A stretch of 64,000 bases of DNA from Flavobacterium sp. A45 (GTDB lineage Bacteria > Bacteroidota > Bacteroidia > Flavobacteriales > Flavobacteriaceae), in the NCBI RefSeq assembly GCF_002001005.1, contig NZ_MUNX01000071.1, positions 1 through 64,000 of the forward strand, written 5' to 3'. The notes beneath the pieces were generated by a model, which made no database searches, was not told the DNA's origin, and saw only the letters and a list, made by a program, of their open reading frames with translations. Shown here one piece after another: positions 52,100-62,400 of the stretch (the first letter of the stretch is position 1; the number at the start of each line of letters is the position of its first letter). The translations under genes and the position numbers were made by a program.

Positions 52100-52507
52100 A
52101 ACTAAATTTATTAATTTATAAAAGAGGATAACCACCTCGAAAAGAATACTATAAAGATAATTTTTTAAGTGTTAAATTATAAAATACATTGTGCTTTTTA
52201 TCGTCATAAATAGCTTATTATCGGTTATTTAGAATATAAATGAACAACTTATCCTTCAAAAATCAAAAACTAAACTTTTATAACTAATTATTACAAATTC
52301 TTTCAATTTTGACCCATCAACCTTATAAAAACATCTACATAAAAACCGTATTTTTTTTCATATTATAATCATTGCATAGCTTTAGTATAACTTTATGATT
52401 TTTTGCCTTTTTTACCCCTTGTAACATAAACCAAAAAAATAGTATCTTTACCCATTAAACGTAATACGAACTTAAATTGCTTTTATAGCAATACTACATA
52501 TAGCATT
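52100..52507. other. 408-bp AT-rich divergent intergenic region
   Basis: No gene or strong hairpin. TATCTTTA at 52443-52450 (one base from the -7 consensus) may be the promoter of the RicT-like gene, with a leader of about 55 nt. I see no clear box for the sulfatase gene. Confidence 0.5.
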
Positions 52508-53887
52508 ATGGCATGTACAAGTTGTTCAACTTCAGACGGTGGTGCACCAAAGGGTTGTAAAAATAATGGGACTTGCGGCACCGATAGCTGCAATAAATTA
52601 ACGGTTTTTGATTGGCTTTCAAACATGAGTTTGCCCAATGGTGAAGCTCCTTTTGACTGTGTGGAAGTCCGTTTTAAAAACGGTAGAAAAGAATTTTACC
52701 GCAATACCGAGAATTTAACTTTGAGTATGGGTGATATAGTGGCTACTGTCGCTTCGCCAGGACATGATATTGGAATTGTGACACTTACAGGAGAATTGGT
52801 AAAAATTCAAATGAAGAAAAAAGGGGTCAATCCAACAAGCAATGAAGTGCCAAAAGTGTACAGAAAAGCTACCCAAAAAGATATCGATATTTGGACTACA
52901 GCCCGAAACAAAGAAGAACCTATGAAAGTTCGTGCACGTGAATTGGCGATTGCACAAAAACTGGAAATGAAAATTTCGGACATTGAATTTCAAGGTGACG
53001 GTTCCAAAGCCACTTTCTATTACACAGCCAATGACAGAGTCGATTTTAGACTTTTAATCAAAGACTTTGCTAAAGAATTTAGCACAAGAGTTGAGATGAA
53101 ACAAGTTGGTTTCCGTCAAGAAGCTGCTCGTTTGGGAGGAATTGGATCTTGCGGTAGAGAATTGTGTTGTTCTACTTGGCTAACGGATTTTAGAAGTGTA
53201 AACACTTCGGCAGCTCGTTACCAACAACTGTCTTTAAATCCACAAAAACTGGCTGGTCAATGCGGAAAACTAAAGTGCTGTTTGAATTACGAACTGGACA
53301 CTTACATGGATGCCTTAAAAGATTTTCCTGAGTTTGACACCAAGTTGGTTACAGAAAAAGGAGATGCTATTTGTCAAAAACAAGATATTTTCAAAGGATT
53401 GATGTGGTTTGCCTACACCAATAATTTTGCCAACTGGCATATCCTAAAAATTGACCAGGTCAAAGAAATTATTGCCGAAAACAAACTAAAAAATAAAGTT
53501 TCTTCATTGGAAGATTATGCTGTTGAAGTAGTTGCAGAACCAGAACAAAATTTCAACAATGCAATGGGGCAAGAAAGTTTAACGCGATTTGACCAACCTA
53601 AAAGAAAGAAAAAACCAAACAAAAAACCTAGAGTTGCCGGTGAAAATGTGATTGTACCTAACAATGCCAACAAACCAGCAGCTATTCAAAAAAATAATCC
53701 GCCAAGTAACGCAAACCCAAACGTTGCTAACAAAGAAAATCCAACTAAGGAAAACCCTAACGGAAATAGAAATCGCAAGAAAAACAATCGTAAGAAACCC
53801 AACACCAATCGACCTGCTTCTGCCGAAAACACCCCAGAACAGCCGAGAAAACCAATAATTATTAAAAAAAATGAGAATAAAGAATAG
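52508..53887 (+). CDS. ricT: PSP1-domain protein, RicT/YaaT homologue
   Basis: 459 residues. PSP1 domain at about 45-200 (FDCVEVRFKNGRKEFYRN ... LEMKISDIEFQGDGSKATFYY), then GGIGSCGRELCCSTWLTDF and AGQCGKLKCCLNYELDTY, the conserved cysteine motifs of RicT proteins, which in Bacillus bind a [4Fe-4S] cluster with RicA and RicF. The last 85 residues are a Lys/Asn/Pro-rich tail of low complexity. The N-terminus (ACTSCSTSDGGAPKGC) adds more cysteines. gldH overlaps its end by 17 bp. Confidence 0.92.
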   Translation: MACTSCSTSDGGAPKGCKNNGTCGTDSCNKLTVFDWLSNMSLPNGEAPFDCVEVRFKNGRKEFYRNTENLTLSMGDIVATVASPGHDIGIVTLTGELVKIQMKKKGVNPTSNEVPKVYRKATQKDIDIWTTARNKEEPMKVRARELAIAQKLEMKISDIEFQGDGSKATFYYTANDRVDFRLLIKDFAKEFSTRVEMKQVGFRQEAARLGGIGSCGRELCCSTWLTDFRSVNTSAARYQQLSLNPQKLAGQCGKLKCCLNYELDTYMDALKDFPEFDTKLVTEKGDAICQKQDIFKGLMWFAYTNNFANWHILKIDQVKEIIAENKLKNKVSSLEDYAVEVVAEPEQNFNNAMGQESLTRFDQPKRKKKPNKKPRVAGENVIVPNNANKPAAIQKNNPPSNANPNVANKENPTKENPNGNRNRKKNNRKKPNTNRPASAENTPEQPRKPIIIKKNENKE

Positions 53888-54350
53888 TCTTTTACTGTTT
53901 TTTGCAGCAGTACTCTTTTTTTCATGTGATAAAAAAAGGGTTTTTGATGAGTATAAATCCGTGGGAAGCGCTTGGCACAAAGACAGCATCGTCACTTTTG
54001 ACTTACCTGTTTTGGATTCCACAAAAAGATATAATTTGTTCGTAAATTTAAGAGACAACGACAATTACAAATACAATAATCTCTTTCTGATTGTGTCTTT
54101 GGAAAGCCCAAATGGCTATACCAAAGTTGATACTTTGGAATACCAGATGGCGGAACCTGACGGAACATTATTGGGTGATGGCTTTACGGATATCAAAGAA
54201 AGTAAACTCTATTACAAGGAAAATGTCCGTTTTAGAGGAAAATACAAAGTACATATCAAACAAGCAGTAAGAGAAAACGGAAAAGTACCTGGCGTTACTT
54301 TTTTGGATGGAATTACCGAAGTGGGTTTTAGAATAGAAAACAAAGAATAG
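53871..54350 (+). CDS. gldH: Gliding motility lipoprotein GldH
   Basis: 159 residues. Lipobox FFSC, C19, followed by DKKRVFDEYKSVGSAWHKDSIVTF, the typical GldH start. It is required for gliding in Flavobacterium johnsoniae and for type IX secretion-dependent surface functions (established in that species). The location between a RicT-like and a PBP1A-like gene matches my recollection of the gldH locus. Its start lies 17 bp inside ricT, and PBP1A starts 9 bp after its stop. Confidence 0.93.
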   Translation: MRIKNSLLLFFAAVLFFSCDKKRVFDEYKSVGSAWHKDSIVTFDLPVLDSTKRYNLFVNLRDNDNYKYNNLFLIVSLESPNGYTKVDTLEYQMAEPDGTLLGDGFTDIKESKLYYKENVRFRGKYKVHIKQAVRENGKVPGVTFLDGITEVGFRIENKE

Positions 54351-54359
54351 AATACGATT

Positions 54360-56678
54360 ATGGCTATTAAAAAAAGTAACACTCAGGCAAAAGGCGTCGT
54401 TAAAGATGTTAAATATTATTCCAAACAATTTTGGAAATTTTACTTTTATGGATTGGGAATCATTGCTTTATTTTTCCTGTTTGCCTCATGGGGTTTATTT
54501 GGATCCATGCCTTCCTTTGAAGATCTTGAAAATCCGGACTCCAATCTCGCGACCGAAATTATCTCCTCTGACGGCGTAGTTATAGGTAAATATTTTAAAG
54601 AAAACCGATCTGCATTAAAATATTCAGATTTGCCAAAGAATCTTGTACAAGCCTTGATAGCTACCGAAGATGCCCGTTTTTACGAGCATTCCGGAATCGA
54701 CGGTAGAGGAACCCTGAGAGCCATTGCCAGTTTGGGAACCAGCGGAGGAGCCAGTACATTGACCCAACAACTTGCCAAACAATTATTTCACGGAGAAGGT
54801 TCGAAATTTTTGCCTTTCCGTATAGTGCAAAAAATGAAAGAATGGATTATCGCCATTCGTTTGGAAAGACAATATACCAAAAACGAAATCATTGCAATGT
54901 ACTGCAATGTGTATGACTTTGGTAATTATTCTGTGGGGGTTAGTTCTGCTGCAAAAACTTATTTCTCTAAAGAACCAAAAGATTTAACCATTGACGAGTC
55001 TGCTATTTTAGTAGGGATGTTCAAAAACTCCGGACTTTATAATCCTGTTAAAAATCCAGTTGGAGTAAAAAATCGAAGAAATGTGGTGCTTTTGCAAATG
55101 GAAAAAGCAAATCTCATTACTGAAGACCAAAAAACACACTTACAAAGTTTGCCTATTACTCTTAATTTCAAATTGGAAAGTCATAGAGAAGGAACTGCCA
55201 CTTATTTTAGAGAATACCTCCGTGATTACATGAAGAAATGGGTGGAAGAAAACAAAAAGCCCGATGGTTCCGATTATGACATTTACAAAGATGGTCTTAA
55301 AATCTACACCACAATTGATTCAAGAATGCAGGCTTATGCCGAGGAAGCTGTAGCTGCCCACATGGCCAATATGCAAGAAGAGTTTTTTATTCAAAACAAA
55401 GACAATAAAAATGCTCCTTTCATAAACATTTCAGAAGCAGAAACGCAACGTATTATCAATCAGGCCATGAAATCGTCCAGTAGATGGGCTATTTTGAAAG
55501 ATCAGGACAAAAGTGACGAAGAGATCATAAAATCCTTTAATGAAAAAACAAAAATGACGGTTTTCACCTGGAAAGGAGAAAGAGACACCATCATGACACC
55601 AATGGATTCCATCCGTTATTACAAACACTTTTTACAAGCGGGAGTGATGTCCATGGAACCTCAAACGGGTAATATAAAAGTTTGGGTTGGTGGTATCAAT
55701 TACAAATATTTCCAGTACGATCACGTAGGACAAGGAGCCAGACAGGTCGGTTCTACCTTCAAGCCTTTTGTGTATGCAACAGCGATAGAACAATTAAATA
55801 TGTCTCCTTGTGATTCCATATTAGACGGCCCGTTTATTATTCGCAAAGGACGTCATCACGTAACCGAAGATTGGGAACCTAGAAATTCAGACAATAACTA
55901 CCGCGGAATGGTAACTTTAAAACAGGCATTGGCCTATTCCATCAATACGGTATCAGCTAAATTAATCGACAAGGTAAGCCCGGAAGCAGTAATTGAACTG
56001 ACTCATAAATTGGGTGTAAAATCCGAAATCGTTACTCAACCTTCCATCGCTTTGGGAGCTGTGGAAATTACCGTAGAAGATATGGTAGCTGCTTTCAGCA
56101 CATTTGCTAATCAAGGCGTATATACCAAACCACAGTTCTTGTCCAAAATCGAAAACAAAAGTGGTGAAGTAATCTACGAACCGATTCCGGAGTCCCATGA
56201 TGTTTTGAACAAAGACATCGCATTTGCCATCATTAAATTGTTGGAAGGAGTAACCGAAAGTGGTTCTGGAGCCAGATTGAGAACTCAAGGTGGCGGTAAT
56301 GGAGACAAGCGCTGGACAGGATATCCATATATGTTTACCAATCCGATTGCCGGAAAAACGGGAACTTCACAAAATCAATCCGATGGTTGGTTTATGGGAA
56401 TGGTACCCAACCTAGTAACGGGTGTTTGGGTAGGATGCGAGGATCGTTCGGCGCATTTCAAAAGCCTTACGTATGGACAGGGAGCTGCAATGGCATTACC
56501 TATCTGGGGGTATTTTATGAATAAATGTTATGACGACAAAGCCTTAACCATATCCAAAGAATCCTTCGAAAGACCAAAAAACCTTTCCATCAAAGTGGAT
56601 TGTTATGTTCCAAGGGCAGCAGTTGTACAAGACACCACTGCAACTCCGGAACAAGATACCGAAGAATTTTCATTGTAA
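54360..56678 (+). CDS. mrcA: Penicillin-binding protein 1A, bifunctional
   Basis: 772 residues. Short cytosolic tail, membrane helix 29-48, glycosyltransferase domain (GT51) with the catalytic E103 (EDARFYEHSGIDGRG) and GGASTLTQQLAKQLF, and a transpeptidase domain with SxxK in GSTFKPF, SxN in SINTV and KTG in GKTGTSQ. It polymerises and cross-links peptidoglycan in the periplasm. The C-terminus ends soon after the transpeptidase domain (DTTATPEQDTEEFSL). Terminator follows. Confidence 0.95.
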   Translation: MAIKKSNTQAKGVVKDVKYYSKQFWKFYFYGLGIIALFFLFASWGLFGSMPSFEDLENPDSNLATEIISSDGVVIGKYFKENRSALKYSDLPKNLVQALIATEDARFYEHSGIDGRGTLRAIASLGTSGGASTLTQQLAKQLFHGEGSKFLPFRIVQKMKEWIIAIRLERQYTKNEIIAMYCNVYDFGNYSVGVSSAAKTYFSKEPKDLTIDESAILVGMFKNSGLYNPVKNPVGVKNRRNVVLLQMEKANLITEDQKTHLQSLPITLNFKLESHREGTATYFREYLRDYMKKWVEENKKPDGSDYDIYKDGLKIYTTIDSRMQAYAEEAVAAHMANMQEEFFIQNKDNKNAPFINISEAETQRIINQAMKSSSRWAILKDQDKSDEEIIKSFNEKTKMTVFTWKGERDTIMTPMDSIRYYKHFLQAGVMSMEPQTGNIKVWVGGINYKYFQYDHVGQGARQVGSTFKPFVYATAIEQLNMSPCDSILDGPFIIRKGRHHVTEDWEPRNSDNNYRGMVTLKQALAYSINTVSAKLIDKVSPEAVIELTHKLGVKSEIVTQPSIALGAVEITVEDMVAAFSTFANQGVYTKPQFLSKIENKSGEVIYEPIPESHDVLNKDIAFAIIKLLEGVTESGSGARLRTQGGGNGDKRWTGYPYMFTNPIAGKTGTSQNQSDGWFMGMVPNLVTGVWVGCEDRSAHFKSLTYGQGAAMALPIWGYFMNKCYDDKALTISKESFERPKNLSIKVDCYVPRAAVVQDTTATPEQDTEEFSL

Positions 56679-56709
56679 AAAGAAGCATAACAGACACATA
56701 ATACTGTTC

Positions 56710-56747
56710 AAAGAACCATTTTAGACAATCTAAAATGGTTCTTTTTG
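56710..56747 (+). terminator. Intrinsic terminator after PBP1A
   Basis: A perfect 16-bp stem AAAGAACCATTTTAGA / TCTAAAATGGTTCTTT (56710-56725 / 56729-56744), CAA loop, T-run. Confidence 0.93.
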
Positions 56748-56799
56748 TTTATCCATATTATATAAAATTTTTGAAACCAAATTAATGCGATTATTTTAT

Positions 56800-56807
56800 T
56801 AGATTTG
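56800..56807 (+). promoter_or_regulatory. -7 box (TAGATTTG) upstream of the CoA-transferase genes
   Basis: Full TAnnTTTG match, 132 bp before the ATG at 56939. The long leader makes it only a candidate. Confidence 0.4.
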
Positions 56808-56938
56808 CTTTATAAATTCGTTTTCTTCAATTGAGGTTCATTTTTTAATCCATTAAATAATAATACTTCACAGAAAACCGAAATGTTGTAATTTTAAAAA
56901 ATAAAAAACGAAATCGATATAGTTATAAAAGAATTATT

Positions 56939-57640
56939 ATGATTAACAAAAAAGTAAATACCGTTCAAGAAGCACTGCAAGGAATAGAAAACGGAATGAC
57001 CCTTATGCTTGGTGGTTTCGGATTGTGTGGCATACCCGAAAACTCTATTGCCGAATTGGTTCAAAAAGAAACAACAAACCTAACCTGCATTTCGAATAAT
57101 GCGGGAGTAGATGATTTTGGACTTGGTTTGCTTTTGCAAAAAAAACAAATCAAAAAGATGATTTCTTCCTACGTGGGTGAAAATGCCGAATTCGAGCGTC
57201 AAATGCTTTCCGGTGAATTGGAGGTAGACCTCATCCCACAAGGAACTTTGGCAGAAAGATGTCGCGCGGCACAAGCTGGTATTCCAGCCTTTTTTACACC
57301 CGCCGGTTATGGAACCGAAGTAGCCGAAGGAAAAGAAGTTCGTGAATTCAATGGTAAAATGCACATTATGGAACACGCCTTCAAAGCCGATTTTGCGATC
57401 GTTAAAGCTTGGAAAGGCGATACTGCTGGAAACCTAATCTTCAAAGGAACAGCCAGAAACTTCAACCCGTGCATGTGCGGTGCTGCCAAAATCACCGTAG
57501 CCGAAGTAGAAGAATTGGTCGAAGCCGGAACATTAGACCCCAACCAAATTCATATTTCAGGGATTTTAGTGCAACGAATTTTTCAAGGAGAAAAGTACGA
57601 GAAAAGAATTGAGCAACGTACAACCAGAAAAAGAGAATAG
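56939..57640 (+). CDS. scoA: 3-oxoacid CoA-transferase subunit A
   Basis: 233 residues. [35 protein letters not shown] is the subunit A start with the GGFGLCGIP loop (about 22-30). It moves CoA between succinyl-CoA and acetoacetate (or a similar pair), with subunit B, in the cytosol. The C-terminus ends with a basic stretch (RTTRKRE). Subunit B follows after a 136-bp spacer, longer than usual. Confidence 0.92.
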   Translation: MINKKVNTVQEALQGIENGMTLMLGGFGLCGIPENSIAELVQKETTNLTCISNNAGVDDFGLGLLLQKKQIKKMISSYVGENAEFERQMLSGELEVDLIPQGTLAERCRAAQAGIPAFFTPAGYGTEVAEGKEVREFNGKMHIMEHAFKADFAIVKAWKGDTAGNLIFKGTARNFNPCMCGAAKITVAEVEELVEAGTLDPNQIHISGILVQRIFQGEKYEKRIEQRTTRKRE

Positions 57641-57776
57641 ATCTTAGATTGCAAAACGCAGATTGCAGAAATTAGAAAATAGAGTAAAGAATATAGAATC
57701 TTTAGAGAGCAGATAATACTTGAATATTAATTTTTTAGATTATTTCGCTTTTTAGATTTTAAAACATAAAAAACAC
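57641..57776. repeat. Low-complexity spacer inside the CoA-transferase gene pair
   Basis: Built from agattgcaaaacgcagattgca and agaatatagaatc words shared with the spacers at 13221-13362 and 31362-31464. No gene, no terminator. Confidence 0.55.
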
Positions 57777-58436
57777 ATGGCATTAGATAAAATAGGAATT
57801 GCAAAACGAATTGCACAAGAATTAAAAGACCGTTATTTCGTCAATCTAGGCATCGGAATTCCCACTTTGGTGGCCAACTATATTCCAAAAGGAATTGACG
57901 TCGAATTTCAAAGCGAAAATGGCGTTCTAGGCATGGGTCCCTTCCCTTTTGAAGGCGATGAAGATGCCGATATCATCAATGCGGGAAAACAAACCATCAC
58001 CACTTTGCCGGGAGCCTCATTTTTTGACTCCGCCACCAGCTTCGGAATGATTCGCGGACAGCATGTCGATTTGACCATTCTGGGCGCGATGGAAGTTTCG
58101 GAAAATGGAGATATTGCCAACTGGAAAATCCCCGGAAAAATGGTCAAAGGTATGGGTGGCGCGATGGATCTTGTGGCATCTGCCGAGAATATTATCGTGG
58201 CAATGATGCACGTCAATAAGGCTGGAGAATCCAAAATATTAAAAAAATGCACCTTGCCATTAACTGGTGTCGGTTGCGTGAAAAAAGTAGTCACTGAATT
58301 GGCAGTCTTAGAAATCACACCAAAAGGTTTTAAACTGCTGGAAAGAGCACCTGGAGTTACGGTAGAACACATCATAGCCTCCACAGAAGCCAATTTAATC
58401 ATCGACGGTGAAATTCCAGAAATGATAATCGATTAA
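57777..58436 (+). CDS. scoB: 3-oxoacid CoA-transferase subunit B
   Basis: 219 residues. FVNLGIGIPTLVANYIPK and the catalytic segment FQSENGVLGMGPFP with the nucleophilic Glu at E47. AMDLVASAENIIVAMMH and LTGVGCVKKVVTELAVLEI complete the family pattern. Works with subunit A in ketone-body or acetoacetate metabolism. No terminator is seen after it. Confidence 0.94.
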   Translation: MALDKIGIAKRIAQELKDRYFVNLGIGIPTLVANYIPKGIDVEFQSENGVLGMGPFPFEGDEDADIINAGKQTITTLPGASFFDSATSFGMIRGQHVDLTILGAMEVSENGDIANWKIPGKMVKGMGGAMDLVASAENIIVAMMHVNKAGESKILKKCTLPLTGVGCVKKVVTELAVLEITPKGFKLLERAPGVTVEHIIASTEANLIIDGEIPEMIID

Positions 58437-58566
58437 TTATTCATCTGATTAAAAAAATTCTTACGAGTTATTTTTTATTCCTAAAATTTAAAAACTTCAA
58501 ATCGATTATAACTATCTACCAGATGAAAGAATTTCTTTATTTAGTTACAATTGATTTAACACTTAA

Positions 58567-58599
58567 TTTGTAATATTTTTGATTTTTTATTTATATTTG
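58567..58599 (+). promoter_or_regulatory. Promoter of the outer-membrane barrel gene
   Basis: TTTG at 58567-58570 and TATATTTG at 58592-58599 with a 21-bp spacing. The ATG at 58625 leaves a short leader of about 22 nt. Confidence 0.6.
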
Positions 58600-58624
58600 T
58601 TAAAAACAAACAAAACAAAAAATT

Positions 58625-59233
58625 ATGAAAAATTACAGATTATTATTAATAGCTCTTTTATTTTCAGCAGGTATGATGGCTCAAGATAGAGGAGATATTG
58701 TACTAGATGTTCACGGAAGTTATACATTTTCAAACAACGTTAACTTTGATTATGGAGACATTAAAATTGGAGATGGTATTACGTATGGTGCCGGCTTGGA
58801 ATTTTTTCCTCAAAAATCATCGTCTATAGAACTTAAATATCTAAGGCTTGACACTTCAATGAAAATTGATGTTCCTCTTGCTGGAGGTGATGTAGATGGA
58901 GATGGTGCATTCAATTATATCTTAATTGGGGGTAATCATTATTTTGACAATGGTAATAATGCAGTTCCTTATTTAGGAGGAGGTCTTGGTATGGCTATTA
59001 CCGAAGGTCCTTCTGGCGGAAGCGACACCAACTTCGCATGGGAAATCAAAGGAGGTGTAAAAATCAAAACAGCTTCTATACTTTCTATTAGTCTTCAAGC
59101 AAATCTTATATCAACGGTTGCTCCTGCTGGAACAGATACATATTGGGGATATTGGGGACCAGTTGCCGTACAGGATTATGCCTATTCTTATCAATTTGGT
59201 CTAGGTGCTATCTTTGGTTTCAATTTTAAATAA
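58625..59233 (+). CDS. Small outer-membrane beta-barrel protein
   Basis: 202 residues with a signal peptide (MKNYRLLLIALLFSAGMMAQ). The mature part has regular alternation of strands with Gly/aromatic residues (GAGLEFFPQKSSSIELKYLRLDT, YLGGGLGMAI) and ends with aromatic YSYQFGLGAIFGFNFK, the usual closing strand of OmpW- or OmpA-like barrels. No partner or ligand evident. Terminator follows. Confidence 0.85.
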   Translation: MKNYRLLLIALLFSAGMMAQDRGDIVLDVHGSYTFSNNVNFDYGDIKIGDGITYGAGLEFFPQKSSSIELKYLRLDTSMKIDVPLAGGDVDGDGAFNYILIGGNHYFDNGNNAVPYLGGGLGMAITEGPSGGSDTNFAWEIKGGVKIKTASILSISLQANLISTVAPAGTDTYWGYWGPVAVQDYAYSYQFGLGAIFGFNFK

Positions 59234-59252
59234 AAGAATGAAACATATTTAT

Positions 59253-59280
59253 AAAAGCAACTCAATCGAGTTGCTTTTTT
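59253..59280 (+). terminator. Intrinsic terminator after the barrel gene
   Basis: The 11-bp stem AAAAGCAACTC / GAGTTGCTTTT (59253-59263 / 59268-59278) is followed by T-run. Confidence 0.9.
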
Positions 59281-59388
59281 TATGCCAAAAAAACACAAAT
59301 CAGAAGTAAAAGACTACGTTAATTTACGTAAATAACTAATATTTAATGAAATAACTAAAAACATTCCTTCAAATTTCAAAAATATAGT

Positions 59389-59396
59389 TAAATTTG
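59389..59396 (+). promoter_or_regulatory. -7 box (TAAATTTG) of the M4 protease gene
   Basis: Full TAnnTTTG match, about 50 bp before the ATG at 59446. Confidence 0.55.
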
Positions 59397-59445
59397 ATTA
59401 CCCCATTTTTCACAACGGATTATTCATTATTTAATAATAAATTCC

Positions 59446-62400
59446 ATGAAAAATACATTACTTCAAAAGGCTTTCTGCTTAATCATTTTTTCTTTTTCAA
59501 CATTCACATTATTAGCTCAAGAAGGAGATAAAAATGTATTAAAAAAAATCACAAACGAAAAAGGAATTCCCACCTTGATAACATTTACGAGTAAATCAAC
59601 TTATAAAATAAGTGATTACCAACAACTCTTCAAAGATCAATTGGGAATAAAAGGCAATTCAAATTTTGCAAAAATCAAAACTGAAATTGACAAATTAGGT
59701 ATTTCCCATGAAAAATTTCAATTATTCCATAACGGTATCAAAGTAGAATTTGCCACTTACACGTTGCATTCTTCTGCAGGAAAACTGAACTCAATGAACG
59801 GAGAATTCTACAAAACCGATATGTTGAATTCCATTCCCACTTTATCGCAAGATCAAGCTTTCGCAAAAGCATTACAGCAAATAGGAGCTCAAAAATACCT
59901 TTGGGAAGTACCGGAAGATGCCAAAATGTTTAGCTATAAAAAACCAATTGGTGAGTTAGTTTGGCTTCCAATTTTGGATGGGGACAATTCTAATACAAAG
60001 GACACTCCTTTGCGTTTAGCTTATAAATTTGATATTTATGCCACAAAACCAGTAAGTCGAGGCGACATTTACATAGATGCCATTACAGGAGAAACGCTGT
60101 TTTATAACGCTACTATTAAACATCTTGGGGAATACAGCCATGGGAAAGGAGAAGCAACTTCCAGAAACCAAAACAGAATGGTCGTTGCAGCCAATGCCGA
60201 TACTCGTTATACTGGTTCACAAACCATACAAACAACCTTAAGCGGAGCCAACTATATATTGGCCGATGCCACAAGAGGAAACGGAATAAACACTTTCAAT
60301 ATGAAAAAAGGCACCAATTACAGCAACGCCGTAAACTTCACTGATGCCGATAACAACTGGACCGCAACCGAATATAACAATACCAACAAAGACAACGGAG
60401 CTCTAGATGCGCATTGGGGAGCCGAAAAGACTTATGATTATTGGTCAACTGTACATGGGCGAAATAGTTACGATAATGCCGGAGCGACTATCAAAAGTTA
60501 TGTGCATTATGATAATGCCTATGATAATGCATTTTGGGATGGATCCGTAATGACGTACGGAGACGGAAGCGGAACCAATTTTGATATCTTAACCTCATTG
60601 GATGTGGCAGCACATGAAATTGGTCATGCTATTTGCGAAAAAACAGCCAATTTAGCTTATCAAAAAGAATCTGGCGCCATGAACGAAGCTTTATCGGATA
60701 TTTGGGGTGCCTGTATAGAATACTATGCTGCTCCTTCCAAATCAACATGGTTAATAGGTGAAGATATCGAAAGAAGAGCTGGGCATTTATCATTACGATC
60801 CATGAGTAATCCAAAAGCAGAAGGCCAACCCGATACTTATGGTGGAACCAATTGGAAAAATCCCAATTGTGGTTTCCCTTTCAGCTTCAATGATTATTGT
60901 GGTGTTCACACCAATAGTGGAGTCTTGAATCACTGGTTTTACATCTTGTCAGTGGGAAAATCAGGAACAAATGACAAAGGCAATAGCTATGCTGTAACTG
61001 GAATTACTATCGAAAAAGCAGCAAAAATAACCTATCGGTTGGAAAGCATTTATCTAACGGCCAATTCAACTTATGCCAATGCCAGAACCTACGGGATTCA
61101 AGCAGCAACCGATTTATATGGAGCAGGATCAGCAGAGGTAATTGCTACAACAAATGCTTTTTATGCAGTGGGTGTTGGCGATGCTTATACTGGCCCAACA
61201 GACACTACCGCACCTACGACACCACTAAATTTAGTGGCATCGGGAACTACAGATACCACCACTAATTTGTCATGGACTGCTTCAACCGATAATGTAGCCG
61301 TAACAGGTTACAATGTGTACAATGGAGCTAACTTAATAACCACTGTTGCAGGAACGACTTACAATGTTACAGGTTTAATCGCATCAACTGCCTACACTTT
61401 TACAGTAAAAACAAAAGATGCTGCTGGCAATTTATCTGCTGTTAGCAATGATGCATCCATAACCACCTTACCAACTCCAGTAGACACAACAGCTCCAACT
61501 GCACCAACCAGTTTAACAGCTTCTGGAACTACGGACATTTCCACCAATTTATCTTGGACTGCTTCCACCGATAATGTAGGAGTTACGGGTTACAATGTGT
61601 ATAATGGAGCTACCCTTGTTACGACCGTTTCTGGAACAACTTATGCAGTAACCGGACTAAATCCAAGTACATCCTACACCTTCACGGTTAGAGCCAAAGA
61701 TGCAGCGACTAATTTATCGGATTCAAGTAATGAAGCCAATATTACCACATTAGCAACCGACACAACTCCTCCATCCGCACCAACGGCATTGACTGCCAGT
61801 GGCACTACAGCCACAAGCACCAATTTGTCTTGGACCGCATCAACCGATAATGTTTCCGTAACAGGTTATAATGTTTATAATGGTGCTATTTTGGTAAACA
61901 CCGTAACTGGCACTACCTATACTGTAACTGGATTAAGCCCAAATACAGCCTATACCTTTACGATCAAAGCAAAGGATGCGAAAGACAACTTATCAGGTGA
62001 CAGCAATTCAGTTACAGTAACCACTTCAGCAAATAATCTTACATATTGCACTTCCAAAGCAACAAATTCTACTTATGAATACATTGATTATGTGGGCATA
62101 GGAGGAATTGTCAACACAACAGCTGCCAACAGCGGTTATGGTAATTTCACCAACCTAACAGGGAATCTGCCTTATGGGTCGAATACAATTGTTTTGAGTA
62201 TCGGTTATAGATCAGCTTCATATAAAGAATTTTGGGGAGTATGGATCGATTTTAATCAAAATGGCACTTTTGAAAATTCAGAAAAAGTAGTTTCGACATC
62301 AATAAAAAGCAGTACCAATAATTCATACTCCTTTACTGTTCCAGCAACGGCTTTAACCGGCACTACAAGAATGAGAGTAGCGATGAAGAGAAATTCAGCA

